Origin: Gloeocapsa sp. PCC 7428
GTDB taxonomy: Bacteria; Cyanobacteriota; Cyanobacteriia; Cyanobacteriales; Chroococcidiopsidaceae
DNA length: 64,000 nucleotides
NCBI RefSeq assembly: GCF_000317555.1
Contig: NC_020051.1
Span: forward strand, 62,001 to 126,000
Direction of reading: 5' to 3'
Shown: piece by piece, positions 50,341-60,700 of the stretch
Layout of the letters: every line of letters begins with the position of its first letter
Numbering within the stretch: position 1 is the first letter of the stretch
Notes under the pieces: model-generated
Database searches by the model: none
What the model saw: only the letters and a program-made list of their open reading frames with translations
What the model was told of the DNA's origin: nothing
Program-made: the position numbers and the translations under genes

Positions 50341-52473
50341 TTACAATTTCCCAAACTTAGGCGACCAAAAGCCATCTTGTCCCTCAAAAAACGCAACCTC
50401 CTGGCATTTGCCTCGCCGATTTTCTGCAATCGAACACCGTAGCATTAACTTAACTTTCTCTTCTTTCGTATAGTTGTAGCGCTCTAATAAAGCACCACAG
50501 ACAGGACACGGGAGTTCTGTTAATGTCTCCGGACTGGGTCGGCGTTGGGTATAAGGCAATTCATACCTTTTCATACTTGGATTCCAAAACATGACTGTTC
50601 CACATCCAGAAGCAGAGCACTTGAGAAAATGATTGACTTTCAGTTTCTTGGACTGAGAAGGAATTTTGCTCATGGCCGCACCGCACTGGGCGCAGGAAAT
50701 TTTAGTGGCTTCTGCCTGAAGTTTGGTTTTTGCCCGATCTTTGGGGTAGGAACTGTTAGCACCAAGTTGTTGGTTGGCTTTTTCAAGAGCAGGAGCAAAG
50801 TAAGTGCGATGCCAAGTTGTCAAATACATCTGCCAGTCCTGCTGACCCTGAGCGATCGCATCGAGTGTTGACTCCATTTGAGCTGTAAACTCTGGCTGAA
50901 TCAAGTCTGGCAGTAGCTTTTCTAAAGCAGCGTCCAACTCCATTCCTAGAGCAGTCGGCTGAAGTTTGCCTTTGGCTACCTGCACGTAATCCCGTTCCTT
51001 CAACGTCTTAATTGTGGGGGCGTAAGTGCTGGGTCTGCCAATCCCTTTTCGCTCCATCAATTGCACGAGCTTGGGTTCGGTGTAACAGGGTAGCGGCTGG
51101 GTTTGTTTTTTGTCTGCTTGAGCTTGTTTGAGCTTGAGCGATTGTCCTTGTTGAAGGGTAGGGAGTTGGGTGTCGCTGCTAAGGTTATTCCAATAGCGGG
51201 TGTAGCCAGGAAACTCCAAGACCTGGCCCCTAGCCTCCCAGTAGGCTGAACCCGATTGTGTCACTACGCGAGTTCTACGTAAACAGGCGCTTTGGCACTG
51301 AGAAGCAACCGTTCGATTCCAAATCAAATCGTATAACTTGGCTTCTGACGCGCTCGCTTGAAACTCCAATTGTGCTGGTGTGCGATAGACATCGGTAGGA
51401 CGGATTGCCTCATGTGCTTCTTGAGCGCCCGCTTTGGAGCGGTGCTGAGTGGTTTTGTTAGGTATATTGACAGGATCGTGCTGCTCCAGGTATTGACGCA
51501 CGGACGCGCAAAATTCCTCTGCCAGTGCTACAGAATCGGTTCGCATGTAGGTGATGTAGCCCGCTTCATAGAGGGACTGTGCTACCTTCATGGTTTGCTC
51601 TGGGCTGAAGCGCAGCTTTGCACCGGCCGCTTGTTGGAGAGTAGAAGTCGTGAAGGCAGCTGGGGGAGATTGATGAGTTATTTTGCCTTCCACAGTCACA
51701 ACTTGATGCGGGTGGGAGCGGGCGATCGCTACCAGTCGGTCTGCCTCCGCCTGACTCGTCACTCGGTCAGATTCTGGGGTTTCCTTACTTTCTTTTGCGT
51801 CATCAGGCTGCTCTTGAGAAGTGGGCTGGGTGGAGTTGAGCTTGGTTCGGTAAAAGGCTTTAAAGCCTTCTTGGTATTCTACCCATACGCTCCAGTAATC
51901 CTGGGGTGTAAAGGACTGAATTTCCTTTTCTCTCAAGCACAGCAGGTGCAGCGTGGCACTTTGCACCCGTCCCATCGACTTAGCTCCAATGTTGAGCTGC
52001 CAGACTACGTGTTTGCTGCCTTTATAACCTACCAGTTTGTCCAAGCAATCTCGCGCCCGCCCTGCAGCAATTAATGCCAGATCGAGCGATCGCGGACGAG
52101 CAATCGCTGCTTTGACCGCTTGGGATGTAATTTCGGTGTAGACAATTCGCTGAGGATTCTTCAGCCGCAACGCTTGCTGTAAGTGCCAACCAATGGTCTC
52201 TCCCTCGCGGTCGGGGTCAGTGGCAATGTAGACGGTATTAGCTTGCTTGACTGCCTGACTTAGTTCTGCCAGAATTTTCTTACCCCGTGCGCCTCTAGGT
52301 TCGTAGCGGCACTGGATAGAGTCCCCTTCCAGGTCAAAGCCCAAAGCGTCTTCTCCATCCGAAGCTAACTCCCGCACGTGACCCATACTAGCTTTGACTA
52401 TCCAGTTACTGCCAAGGATTTGTTTGAGTTTTTTTAACTTACCTGGACTCTCAATAATTAAAAGATTCGTCAT
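50341..52473 (-). CDS. topA: DNA topoisomerase I (type IA)
   Basis: 710 residues. Toprim domain begins LLIIESPGK with the acidic triad TDPDREGE (~85-92). Catalytic region YITYMRTDSVAL supplies the tyrosine near residue 307, followed by HEAIRPTDV. Two C-terminal zinc fingers (CAQCGAAM..CSASGCG and CPVCGALLERY..CSIAENRRGKC). Relaxes negative supercoils by single-strand passage. It is 17 bp downstream of the T4SS cluster on the same strand; plasmid TopA homologs are common partners of conjugation genes. Confidence 0.95.
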   Translation of the reverse strand: MTNLLIIESPGKLKKLKQILGSNWIVKASMGHVRELASDGEDALGFDLEGDSIQCRYEPRGARGKKILAELSQAVKQANTVYIATDPDREGETIGWHLQQALRLKNPQRIVYTEITSQAVKAAIARPRSLDLALIAAGRARDCLDKLVGYKGSKHVVWQLNIGAKSMGRVQSATLHLLCLREKEIQSFTPQDYWSVWVEYQEGFKAFYRTKLNSTQPTSQEQPDDAKESKETPESDRVTSQAEADRLVAIARSHPHQVVTVEGKITHQSPPAAFTTSTLQQAAGAKLRFSPEQTMKVAQSLYEAGYITYMRTDSVALAEEFCASVRQYLEQHDPVNIPNKTTQHRSKAGAQEAHEAIRPTDVYRTPAQLEFQASASEAKLYDLIWNRTVASQCQSACLRRTRVVTQSGSAYWEARGQVLEFPGYTRYWNNLSSDTQLPTLQQGQSLKLKQAQADKKQTQPLPCYTEPKLVQLMERKGIGRPSTYAPTIKTLKERDYVQVAKGKLQPTALGMELDAALEKLLPDLIQPEFTAQMESTLDAIAQGQQDWQMYLTTWHRTYFAPALEKANQQLGANSSYPKDRAKTKLQAEATKISCAQCGAAMSKIPSQSKKLKVNHFLKCSASGCGTVMFWNPSMKRYELPYTQRRPSPETLTELPCPVCGALLERYNYTKEEKVKLMLRCSIAENRRGKCQEVAFFEGQDGFWSPKFGKL

Positions 52474-52490
52474 AGTGCTGAACCAGCATA

Positions 52491-53339
52491 CTACTTCACA
52501 ACTTGCGTGGTAGGTTGTAAATCAGGAGCGAGCGCTTCTTTTGGTTTCGCCATCTCTGAGTGTGTTGCATTTGCCACAGGTCGCAGCGATCGCACCAGCC
52601 TTTCATCTAAAGCTATTTCAGCCAAAGCTGTGACAACTGACAAAGATACATTGGCTTGGTTTGCTGCTTCTTTTATTGTGCTCCCGTTACGTGCCAAAGC
52701 TAGAAACTGCCTAACTGAGTCAACTACTGGATCTTGGCGACTGGTGTAGCCCTTACGGATAGCAATAGTCAGCCCTGATTCTATATCAGTTAGGGTAGCA
52801 GTGCGATCGCGACTAACAACTAGTCGCTCCGGTCGGTTGGTAGGAGTATCGGCAACTACCATTAGCCCAACGTATTGAGAGCGGGCAGTCAAAACCAGGT
52901 TAAACGTGTACAAATATTGTTGACCAGTTGGATCGATTGTTTGCACGCTTAGGGTTGTGATGGGTGCAGTCGTTGCACCTGGAAACTGAAGCTGCTTGAT
53001 CTGACGCAAGAACAATATTTTGGCTTGGGCTGAACCAAGTTGGGCATTAGCAGTATAAACTATCCTCGAAGAGTCTCCCAATAACACATAAGCAATCGTT
53101 TGATTCGTGCGGCTGAAGTCGATTGCGGTTGTCCGCCCTGGGGCAATTTCAACCGTTGATAAGGTTTGTCTTGCTGCTCGATCGCTCACGGTACGATAAG
53201 CAGCAGGTAGAAATGAGGTTGTAGAAACTGATGCAGGCCCAGCGATACTAACTTGTGGAGAAGCTACCAGTATTCCAGTTCCTAAAAATGCAACACTTAA
53301 AAGTGTAGGAACTGTAGAAATTATTGTGTTTTGATTCAT
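52491..53339 (-). CDS. VirB9/TraK-like T4SS protein (tentative)
   Basis: 282 residues with a signal peptide (TVPTLLSVAFLGTGILVASPQVSIA). Beta-rich extracytoplasmic region (IAPGRTTAIDFSRTNQTIAYVLLGDSSRIVYTAN) and a C-terminal helical part (TIKEAANQANVSLSVVTALAEI). Position after the VirB10-like gene (20 bp) and the beta-rich secreted nature suggest the VirB9/TraK-type outer-membrane-complex protein. Direct sequence signature is weak. Confidence 0.6.
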   Translation of the reverse strand: MNQNTIISTVPTLLSVAFLGTGILVASPQVSIAGPASVSTTSFLPAAYRTVSDRAARQTLSTVEIAPGRTTAIDFSRTNQTIAYVLLGDSSRIVYTANAQLGSAQAKILFLRQIKQLQFPGATTAPITTLSVQTIDPTGQQYLYTFNLVLTARSQYVGLMVVADTPTNRPERLVVSRDRTATLTDIESGLTIAIRKGYTSRQDPVVDSVRQFLALARNGSTIKEAANQANVSLSVVTALAEIALDERLVRSLRPVANATHSEMAKPKEALAPDLQPTTQVVK

Positions 53340-53359
53340 CGTTGCTTCACCCCCTTCTT

Positions 53360-54979
53360 TTACGGCATCACTTGAAAAAAACTCGATACCACTACAGAAG
53401 CAGAGCTTCCTGCTGCTAAAACCTTGACGTTCGGGCGACGGAGTAATTCTTTAATCGTTTGGTCTGAACGCTCACTCAACCGCTCGGCTGTCACCCCAAA
53501 TACTCCTTCTAGTGCAGCCGCCCAAACTTGCGGGTCGGATTGGATAGTAATTTGACTGTACCTGCTCCCTGTTGCGATCGTTTGAGATTTTGGTCTATTG
53601 ACAATCTCTCCCACTTTGTTTAGACCACTTAATACGCCGATCAACAAGTCTTGACGTACAACGGCTCCCCTTGAATTGTTGAGGGTTTTAGAAACCAAGG
53701 TGCCACCGCCTTCACCTCGAATCAAAATAGCTCCTTCAGGTAGCGCGTGTTGGTGCAAATTTCCTGCTCCATCTCGGTAGATCGCAGCAACAGCACTAGC
53801 TGATACCACATTGTTTCCTTCGCTAACTGAACTAACCTGTGCCACAAACACTGTGCCTGCGGGTAATGCCACAGACCTATCTTCTGCCAATAATGGCTCG
53901 ATCAACTCTACTGTAAATCGCTGAGGTAACTTGTCCTGGCTTCGCGTTTGGCTGCTCGTATCCCAAACCATCGGCATTGCAACTAGAGCAGGGGCAATTG
54001 TTCCAGGGAGCACAGTTTTTTGCACTTGTTGCTGAGTTTGGAACCGAGTTCGGGATAAAATACCTTGAGTCCCAACAGAAGTACCAGAAACGTTTCCTAC
54101 CGCTCCAATCGCCACACTTGGGAGTTGCGTATCTGACACTAAGGAGGTAGTAACCTGCCCTTCAGACGCATGATACACGCTAGCAAAAGCGGCATTAGAG
54201 TTAGAAGAACTTGATGAGGCGGTTTGAGATAAGTCAGGAGAGTCAGTAGAATCAGTAGAGGAGGTTGAGAGCTTTGTAATTTCAATATTTGATTCAGCCT
54301 TGGTTTGACCTAGACTAGCAAGCTGACTCCAACGCTCGAATGGATCGATAGGCTCGGTAGCCGGCGCTCGCGTCGGTGCTGGCGTTCGTGCTGGGGTTAG
54401 TGGTGTTCGTACTAATATTTGTGCTGGTGTAGGTGGTGGTGATGTTCTCACCCAACGAGGTGCTGGTGTCGGCGTTGTAGGTCTAGCAGGCGTTGTTGTA
54501 GGTCTTGTTGGAGTAGTAGCGTTTTTTGCCCGCTGAGATGAAAGTGTACCAACAGGTTGAGGTTCTTCTAGAGTGCTCTTTTGGTCTTGAAACGCCAACT
54601 GGCTTTTTAGTCGTGCATTTTCATCTGCAGAAGATGCTTGAGGAGTCACGGTTGGTCTAGGTTCGACCTTAACCTGCTTACTATTAGGTTTAGGCACAAA
54701 CAAAGAAAACCAAATAAGTGCTAATAGTCCCATTACTCCACCAATGAGAATCGCTACAAACCCGACTTTAGCTATAGGATTACTACTAGATTTTTCAGAT
54801 TGTGGAGAATCTGGACTAATAATGTATTGGTCAGGAATCAAAAGCTCTTCTTCAGTCAAACCTGCCAACTGCTTTTGCGCATCTGCGTCTAATTCAGTAA
54901 CAGGTTCAACCGTACTGGTTGCTGTTGGGTTAGCATGACCATTGTTAGTAGAAAGTGGTTCATTTTGGTTTTCTGACAT
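53360..54979 (-). CDS. VirB10/TrbI-like T4SS protein
   Basis: 539 residues. N-terminal cytoplasmic segment, one membrane helix (IAKVGFVAILIGGVMGLLALIWF, ~residues 68-92), a Thr/Pro-rich periplasmic linker (~140-205), and a C-terminal beta domain with LPQRFTVELIEPLLAEDRSVALPAGTVFVAQV, typical of VirB10/TrbI. This would span both membranes and link pump energy to the outer-membrane core. It starts 2 bp after the VirB8-like gene stop, thus an operon. Confidence 0.75.
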   Translation of the reverse strand: MSENQNEPLSTNNGHANPTATSTVEPVTELDADAQKQLAGLTEEELLIPDQYIISPDSPQSEKSSSNPIAKVGFVAILIGGVMGLLALIWFSLFVPKPNSKQVKVEPRPTVTPQASSADENARLKSQLAFQDQKSTLEEPQPVGTLSSQRAKNATTPTRPTTTPARPTTPTPAPRWVRTSPPPTPAQILVRTPLTPARTPAPTRAPATEPIDPFERWSQLASLGQTKAESNIEITKLSTSSTDSTDSPDLSQTASSSSSNSNAAFASVYHASEGQVTTSLVSDTQLPSVAIGAVGNVSGTSVGTQGILSRTRFQTQQQVQKTVLPGTIAPALVAMPMVWDTSSQTRSQDKLPQRFTVELIEPLLAEDRSVALPAGTVFVAQVSSVSEGNNVVSASAVAAIYRDGAGNLHQHALPEGAILIRGEGGGTLVSKTLNNSRGAVVRQDLLIGVLSGLNKVGEIVNRPKSQTIATGSRYSQITIQSDPQVWAAALEGVFGVTAERLSERSDQTIKELLRRPNVKVLAAGSSASVVVSSFFQVMP

Positions 54980-54981
54980 AT

Positions 54982-55704
54982 CTAAGACCCTTTTAGCTCG
55001 AAGGGGACAATGTTAATAATCTGTAGCCCAGCGGAGCGAATCTCGTAAATCCTTTGCTCAACGAGCGATGCATCACTACCCAAAGGAGAATGAGGAATCT
55101 CAACAGCCTCTAAGGTAAAAGTGCGGTTAAATGGCAGGCGCTCGCTCTTTCCAGTCCGGTCAATTAATATCCGAGTTGATACCATATCCACTTGCCATCG
55201 CCCTTGGGCAATCTGACGCGGCTCAGAAACGTGGTTGACGATCGCCACACTGCGAATTCGCCCTGTAAATACATCGGCAGGAACTAGTTGTGCAATGTCT
55301 TTGAGAGCAGCTTGGGCAAAGTCATCTTCTAGCAGTACAGAAGCAAACCAGGTGTTAGTAGGAACTCGCTGTCGATCGTCTACCTTTACCCCTTCATCAG
55401 TTTTATCGCTGCCTGCAATTTTGCCTTCCCAATTGAACGTCAGCATTGTCCAATCGCTGACAACCTTCCGGATCACCTGCGGATAGCGCCAGTATCGGTC
55501 TTTTTCAGAGATATAAACTGTATCTCCATTGACGAGCTGTGCCATTGTGGGACGACGACGAGCAAGTTGATTTTGTCGCCCAGCAATCAGCAAAATAAAG
55601 ACAAATATTAAGACTTGCAGACTTAGAATACCTAACTGGAGCAGTGCTAGGAAATTTTTAGATTCAGTGGTTAATAATGTGGTTTGCGCTCGTTGAATTT
55701 TCAT
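54982..55704 (-). CDS. VirB8/TraE-like T4SS inner-membrane protein
   Basis: 240 residues: short cytoplasmic start, one helix (LGILSLQVLIFVFILLIAG), then a periplasmic domain (GDTVYISEKDRYWRYPQVIRKVVSDWTMLTFNWEG, AIVNHVSEPRQIAQGRWQVDMVSTR). One anchor plus NTF2-like periplasmic domain fits VirB8/TraE. Between the VirB6-like and VirB10-like genes. Confidence 0.65.
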   Translation of the reverse strand: MKIQRAQTTLLTTESKNFLALLQLGILSLQVLIFVFILLIAGRQNQLARRRPTMAQLVNGDTVYISEKDRYWRYPQVIRKVVSDWTMLTFNWEGKIAGSDKTDEGVKVDDRQRVPTNTWFASVLLEDDFAQAALKDIAQLVPADVFTGRIRSVAIVNHVSEPRQIAQGRWQVDMVSTRILIDRTGKSERLPFNRTFTLEAVEIPHSPLGSDASLVEQRIYEIRSAGLQIINIVPFELKGS

Positions 55705-55767
55705 ATAGAATGAATCTTTGACACAGTTTAAGAGATGAACGTCTGCCGTTTATTTCTGTCAAGTCAC

Positions 55768-56850
55768 TTATGCCATAGCTTTAACTGCCAGTCGAGTCAC
55801 TGCACCAATGGTGTTGCTAGAAAAATCAATGACGCTTTTGACGTTATTGCTAACGCCGTTGTAGAGAGCAATACCACCGCCACCTGCAATTAAAACTGCC
55901 AGTCCTGGTGCAAAAATACTTAAAAAGGCTAAAAACGCCACATCTGTAATCAGTTCTCCACCCGATCTCACGACAACAACTGCACCCAAACCAACGACGA
56001 TGTTATAGCCAAGCTGAACTCCAAACAAACTCATAAATCCAGTCAGCCAAGCCCAAATTGGGCGACCTTGCAAGGGTAAAAGCGAGAGTCCCATTGCGAT
56101 CGGTGCAAATAATGCTGTGAGCAACAAAGACGCTTCTAGTATGTTGACAAATGCCCACTGAACTGCAACCAGCAGCATCCGAATGAACGGTACGTAGACA
56201 CTTCGTAAAACAGCACCAACGTATTCTCCTAAACCTTCATTTGCTGCATTCACCAGCCCACCAACAAATCTTCTCAGCTGTTCCAGTGGACCCCCTGCTT
56301 GCCTTTCTGCTTCGGCTAAAATTTGTTCTGCCTGCTCTTGTTTTTCATTCCAGCATTGTAGAAGTTCGTCTCCCACTAATCTTTCGCATTCGCTATAAAG
56401 ATTTTCCAATGCTTGACGAGCCGCCGAACTGATCCCAACTTGCGAAATGGCATTCCTAAAAGTTAACTCCCCTAATTGCACCTCCAAAACGCTCATCACT
56501 TGAACGTGTGCAAAGCCTCGAATCATCAGGATAGATTGCGATAGAAGTGCACCGTTGTTTCCCAAAAACATAACAATGATGATGGGCCAGATGAACATGT
56601 GAACCAGCTCAGCCCAGGAGTGTTTTTCTATAATTTCTCGTCCTGTAGTGACAGCAACAAATAAAATTGAAACTGCGGCTAAAACTAGTCCAAGATTAAC
56701 TAATCCACCCCAAAGTCCTCCGTCTAACCTATCAAACGTCTCTCCCCAAACAGTATTCCAAGCCTCAGCTGTATTTCGTGCTAAATCAATCGACTGGCTG
56801 ACAATTTGAAAGGCATTGTTTTCTCCAGTGATTAACCCATCTTCTCCCAT
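55768..56850 (-). CDS. VirB6/TrbL-like polytopic T4SS protein
   Basis: 360 residues with about six or seven membrane helices (GLVNLGLVLAAVSILFVAVTTG; LVHMFIWPIIIVMFLGNNGALL; the block WAFVNILEASLLLTALFAPIAMGLSLL; AWLTGFMSLFGVQLGYNIVVGLGAVVVV; VAFLAFLSIFAPGLAVLIAGGGG). A central soluble loop is highly charged (CWNEKQEQAEQILAEAER). Matches VirB6/TrbL architecture. Follows the VirB5/TrbJ-like gene. Confidence 0.7.
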   Translation of the reverse strand: MGEDGLITGENNAFQIVSQSIDLARNTAEAWNTVWGETFDRLDGGLWGGLVNLGLVLAAVSILFVAVTTGREIIEKHSWAELVHMFIWPIIIVMFLGNNGALLSQSILMIRGFAHVQVMSVLEVQLGELTFRNAISQVGISSAARQALENLYSECERLVGDELLQCWNEKQEQAEQILAEAERQAGGPLEQLRRFVGGLVNAANEGLGEYVGAVLRSVYVPFIRMLLVAVQWAFVNILEASLLLTALFAPIAMGLSLLPLQGRPIWAWLTGFMSLFGVQLGYNIVVGLGAVVVVRSGGELITDVAFLAFLSIFAPGLAVLIAGGGGIALYNGVSNNVKSVIDFSSNTIGAVTRLAVKAMA

Positions 56851-56946
56851 TGTTTATATTACCTTTGATTAAGAACAGGAATCTAGAAATTTCTAGATTC
56901 CTGTGTACATTTACTTGAAGCCCATTACCGATCTGCTAGTTAGCGA

Positions 56947-57735
56947 TTAATTGCCAGCACCTAAGTAGTAACCACCAGGTAACGAAATCAATCCTGTGTG
57001 TTGGATAGACATGTTTGCTGAGCCAATTTCTTGCCGACGGTCTGCGAGGTTTGCAGCGGATACTTCCTCGGCAATTTGGGCGGAAAGAGTGTTAGAAATC
57101 GAGCGGTCTACCCGTGCTTGCAGTGCTTCTTGGAGCAGTTGTTGATTCACCCGTGCCTCAAGAGCAGATTGTCGAGACAAGTTCTGCATGATCTGCTGGG
57201 TGACATCAAGATTTTGGGATTCCTCAGCCAACCGCGCATTTTCCTCAATGGCTCGCTGGGCAATCTGCGCTTGCTGCACCATCTGCTGTTGAGCATCTTT
57301 GCCCAACGTGGCAGCATTCATCACAGCAAGCGCAGTCCGTCGAGAAGCTTGATTGGCAAGGTCAGAGCGAATGGCAAAAGAACCATTGCCGCTTTGTCGA
57401 TTCTCTAGAGCTTCTGAAAGCTTTGCACCTTCATCGCTAGAGGTGGGAGTGTTTTCCAACTGCTCCAACACTGATGCTAAATCTGGAACACCAAAATCCC
57501 CTATAGCATCGCTGAGAGCTGCGCTCACAGCACCAGAAATGTTAGTAAAAAAGTCAGCAATTCCACTAAACGGAGATGAGACTCGATCGAAAACATCCTC
57601 GATTTTAAGGGGTGTAGGGGATTTACTGGTAGACGACTGCGTGGTAGCGGCTGCTTGGGGCAGAGGGGCAAGAGTAATAAACATTACTGCTGTACCTACG
57701 CTCGCGATCTTTAGTGGTTTTAGTGTTAGTTTCAT
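56947..57735 (-). CDS. VirB5/TrbJ-like secreted coiled-coil protein
   Basis: 262 residues. Signal peptide (LKIASVGTAVMFITLAPLPQAAA), then predominantly helical, Gln/Ala/Arg-rich sequence (QQMVQQAQIAQRAIEENARLAEESQNLDVTQQIMQNL; EARVNQQLLQEALQARVDRS). The end reads HTGLISLPGGYYLGAGN. Matches the secreted helical minor pilus/adhesin proteins VirB5/TrbJ by pattern and location, 8 bp after the VirB4 gene. Confidence 0.6.
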   Translation of the reverse strand: MKLTLKPLKIASVGTAVMFITLAPLPQAAATTQSSTSKSPTPLKIEDVFDRVSSPFSGIADFFTNISGAVSAALSDAIGDFGVPDLASVLEQLENTPTSSDEGAKLSEALENRQSGNGSFAIRSDLANQASRRTALAVMNAATLGKDAQQQMVQQAQIAQRAIEENARLAEESQNLDVTQQIMQNLSRQSALEARVNQQLLQEALQARVDRSISNTLSAQIAEEVSAANLADRRQEIGSANMSIQHTGLISLPGGYYLGAGN

Positions 57736-57743
57736 AGAAATTC

Positions 57744-60700
57744 CTACGCGGCTAGAGGTCGATCGCTATCCGAAAGCATTGCCACATCTATCAATGCACT
57801 ACCGCACTCGGACGCTTGTGTAACAGTTGGTATAGCGGAGCCTTTGATCGCAGAAATCCCGATCTGCTTCAGCCCAGTTCCTTCTTTAAGTGCTGGGATA
57901 TAAGCCTGGGTAAATTCAGCAAGTCCCTGCAATTTGCCCAGCACGGTGTCGGGATACTTCACCATCACTCGGTTGCGAGCCATTTGCTCGTCCTGGTTGT
58001 TAGCAACGGCAGCTAGCATCATTTCACCAGGGTAGAACCGAGTTTTCCAAAACCGTCCATCCTTTTCAATCAGCCAGTAGGAGAAGAGATCGCTCCGGCG
58101 CGGTAAAAAGGATTCGGTAGCGTTTTGGCTAATAATTGCAGGGTCGTATCCTAGCAGTTTTTGAAAAGATAAAGCAGCGGCTGAGGTAATACACCCTGTC
58201 AACCTGTAGTTAAGGTTTTGCATAATTTGAGGACCTGCTGCACAGTCATAGAAACTGTCGGGGTCTTGTCCGATTAGACATACGGCAATGCCGTCTTTAC
58301 GACCTGTAGCGCAAGTTTCACCGATCATCTGGGCAAAACCAGGTTTTTTAAGCAGTACTGACAACTCATCTCCAATGAACAAACTCTGGGGGTGAGACAA
58401 GGCATTTCGGATACACGCTGCATGAGCGCTAATTGCCATCAAGTAGGCATCCTGCTCGCTTGTCAGACCGCTGAGGGCGAAAAACTTCACTACTGGCTCC
58501 GGTGAAAAAGTGCTAGGTCTGCCGATCGCTCTACCCAAGCGAGACACCAACAGCGCCGAAATCTGGCTGTTAATTTGGTTGATCGCCTGCCGATCTAGAT
58601 CCTCAAACGATCGCAAGTTTAATCGTTCGCGGGTGCAGTAGCGAGTAAAGTCAGCTAAGATGGGGATTTGCTGCCACTCTTGAGATTTCCACCCCTGCTC
58701 AAATGCTCTGTTGTAGCGGTCAATAATGTCCGGTTCGCGCAGGAACACGTCCAACGTGAGACGCAAAATTGCTTCAACCCGCTGAGCCAGGTGAGGACTG
58801 TTAACCTTACCCATAGCGATCGCCAACAGTGCTTTAAGGATAGATTCCTTCCAGCTTTCCATGCGTCGTTGCTGCTCTTCCTTTTTGAAGCGACGCAAGT
58901 CCGGCGGTTCCATCAAATTGCTGCTGCCTCTGGAGATATCAAAGTATGCGCCCCGATCGCCGAGGAGCTGCACAGCAGTTTTGAAGCTGCTATTGCCTCC
59001 AGAGGAGATGTCCATGCCCACTACAGGAATGTTGTTCGCCACAGCTTCTAAGGCAAAGCGCCACACCATTACACTTTTTCCAGAGCCAGAAGTTCCTGTC
59101 ACCAGTAAGCGTTTTGCTCCACCATCAAACAGATCGATATATATCGGTTTGCCGCCTCGGTCGCTGACAAACTCCACCCCTCGCCGATCAATCGCTTTAG
59201 GCAAAGTCAGCGGTAAAAATCCGGCAATTGTCTGGGTATCAGGGGTAAGACGGCGTTCGCTACTAAGTACATCTGTACTGTGCAACATCCGTTTGGTAGT
59301 AATCGGTAGAGTTTGCAACCACAATTCCCAAGCGATATTGCGCTCTCGAATTAACTTCGCCGTGTCAAAGTTGTTAGCGAAGGCATTGCAGGCAACGTTG
59401 AGTTCTTCCTGAGTTTCTCGAAAGACTAAAAACACTGGCGCACAATGCAATGCCTTCATGCCTTCATACAATCGCCTTTGAGCATCAAACGATTCTTCCT
59501 GCTTGATCTCTGCCCCAACATCTCGACCTGCACCTTTGGTAAAAGCCCTAGTTTTGGCGGCTTTAGTCTGTTTAGCTTGCCGTGCTAGGTTGTCCTGAAT
59601 CAAAAAATTATTCGCAAGTGAAATCTCGACCCAAGCTTCTGTATCTCGGATAAACCCGGCGCTCATGCACTTCCATACCCAGCGGAGTTGTTCTCTAGCA
59701 GAAATCCATCCCGTTGGTGGCTCTTCCATGACTACAACACCGCACTGTTTATTCACACCTCTACCCCTGATGAATACAGTATCTCGGCTCTCCCGATGTT
59801 CTGGGCAAGCAGATTCACCATTGTGCCCTTCAATCAAAACCGTAACGCTATGTTTTTCCGTGGTCTTGGTTTCATAAAGCTTGTAGCCATCATCGCTGTT
59901 TTCTTCCAATGTGATGACTTGTGGAATTGCTGGAGCCGTAGCAGAGTTGAAACGATTCCACAACCACTGCCAAGCTTCTGTTTTAGTGCAAGGCGTGACA
60001 TTTAACCCCATCTTGGTTGTGAGTAACAACTCCCAAGGAATGAATCCCTCTTGAAAAGCTTTGACAAATAGTTTTTGGAAGAATTGCTCTTGGTAGACTT
60101 TGGTGTTGCCAGCGATCGCGGCAAGTATGCCAAACTTAAGTTTGGATTCAATCTTGCTCCACCAATCTGAGTGAGCGGACTCAGCAGTGTTGCTAGCAGT
60201 CCAGGTACAAAAAATATACTGCTGCCAGACTTGGCGAGTCCCTTTAACAGTTAGTTCGCGTACCCGCTTCTGCTCGTTTCTCAGCAAAACTGCAATTGGA
60301 GCGAGTTGGCAATCGTCTGCCAAGTCCTCTAACTGCTGCTGCCGCTCTAAGTCTTCGCTGTAGCACCCCAGACAGAAGGTCATTCGCTCTTTTGCTGGAA
60401 TTCCCTTAAATCCTTCAGTTACTTGGTCAGCAAAGCCCGACACTTCATTGCGGGTCAGTACATCGTGCAGCCCTTCTAGTTTGAACATGAAGACCACTTG
60501 ATATTGGTCTTTACCCTGCTCTAATAAAAAAGCAGAAACTTCTCGATTATCTTTTTTAATTTCTGCAATACAACAGAGATTGACATCATTTTGGAATGGC
60601 ATAAAAATACTTTTCCCTTGATACTGGTTTGGCACAACTTTAGGCTTTAGACGCACTCGAACAACTGAATCGCTGTAGCGTTGGCGAATCCATCTAGGTC

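Noticed and set aside
58861-59412. Plus-strand reading frame inside the VirB4 gene
   Set aside because: Antisense shadow of a clear ATPase gene; no recognisable motif.
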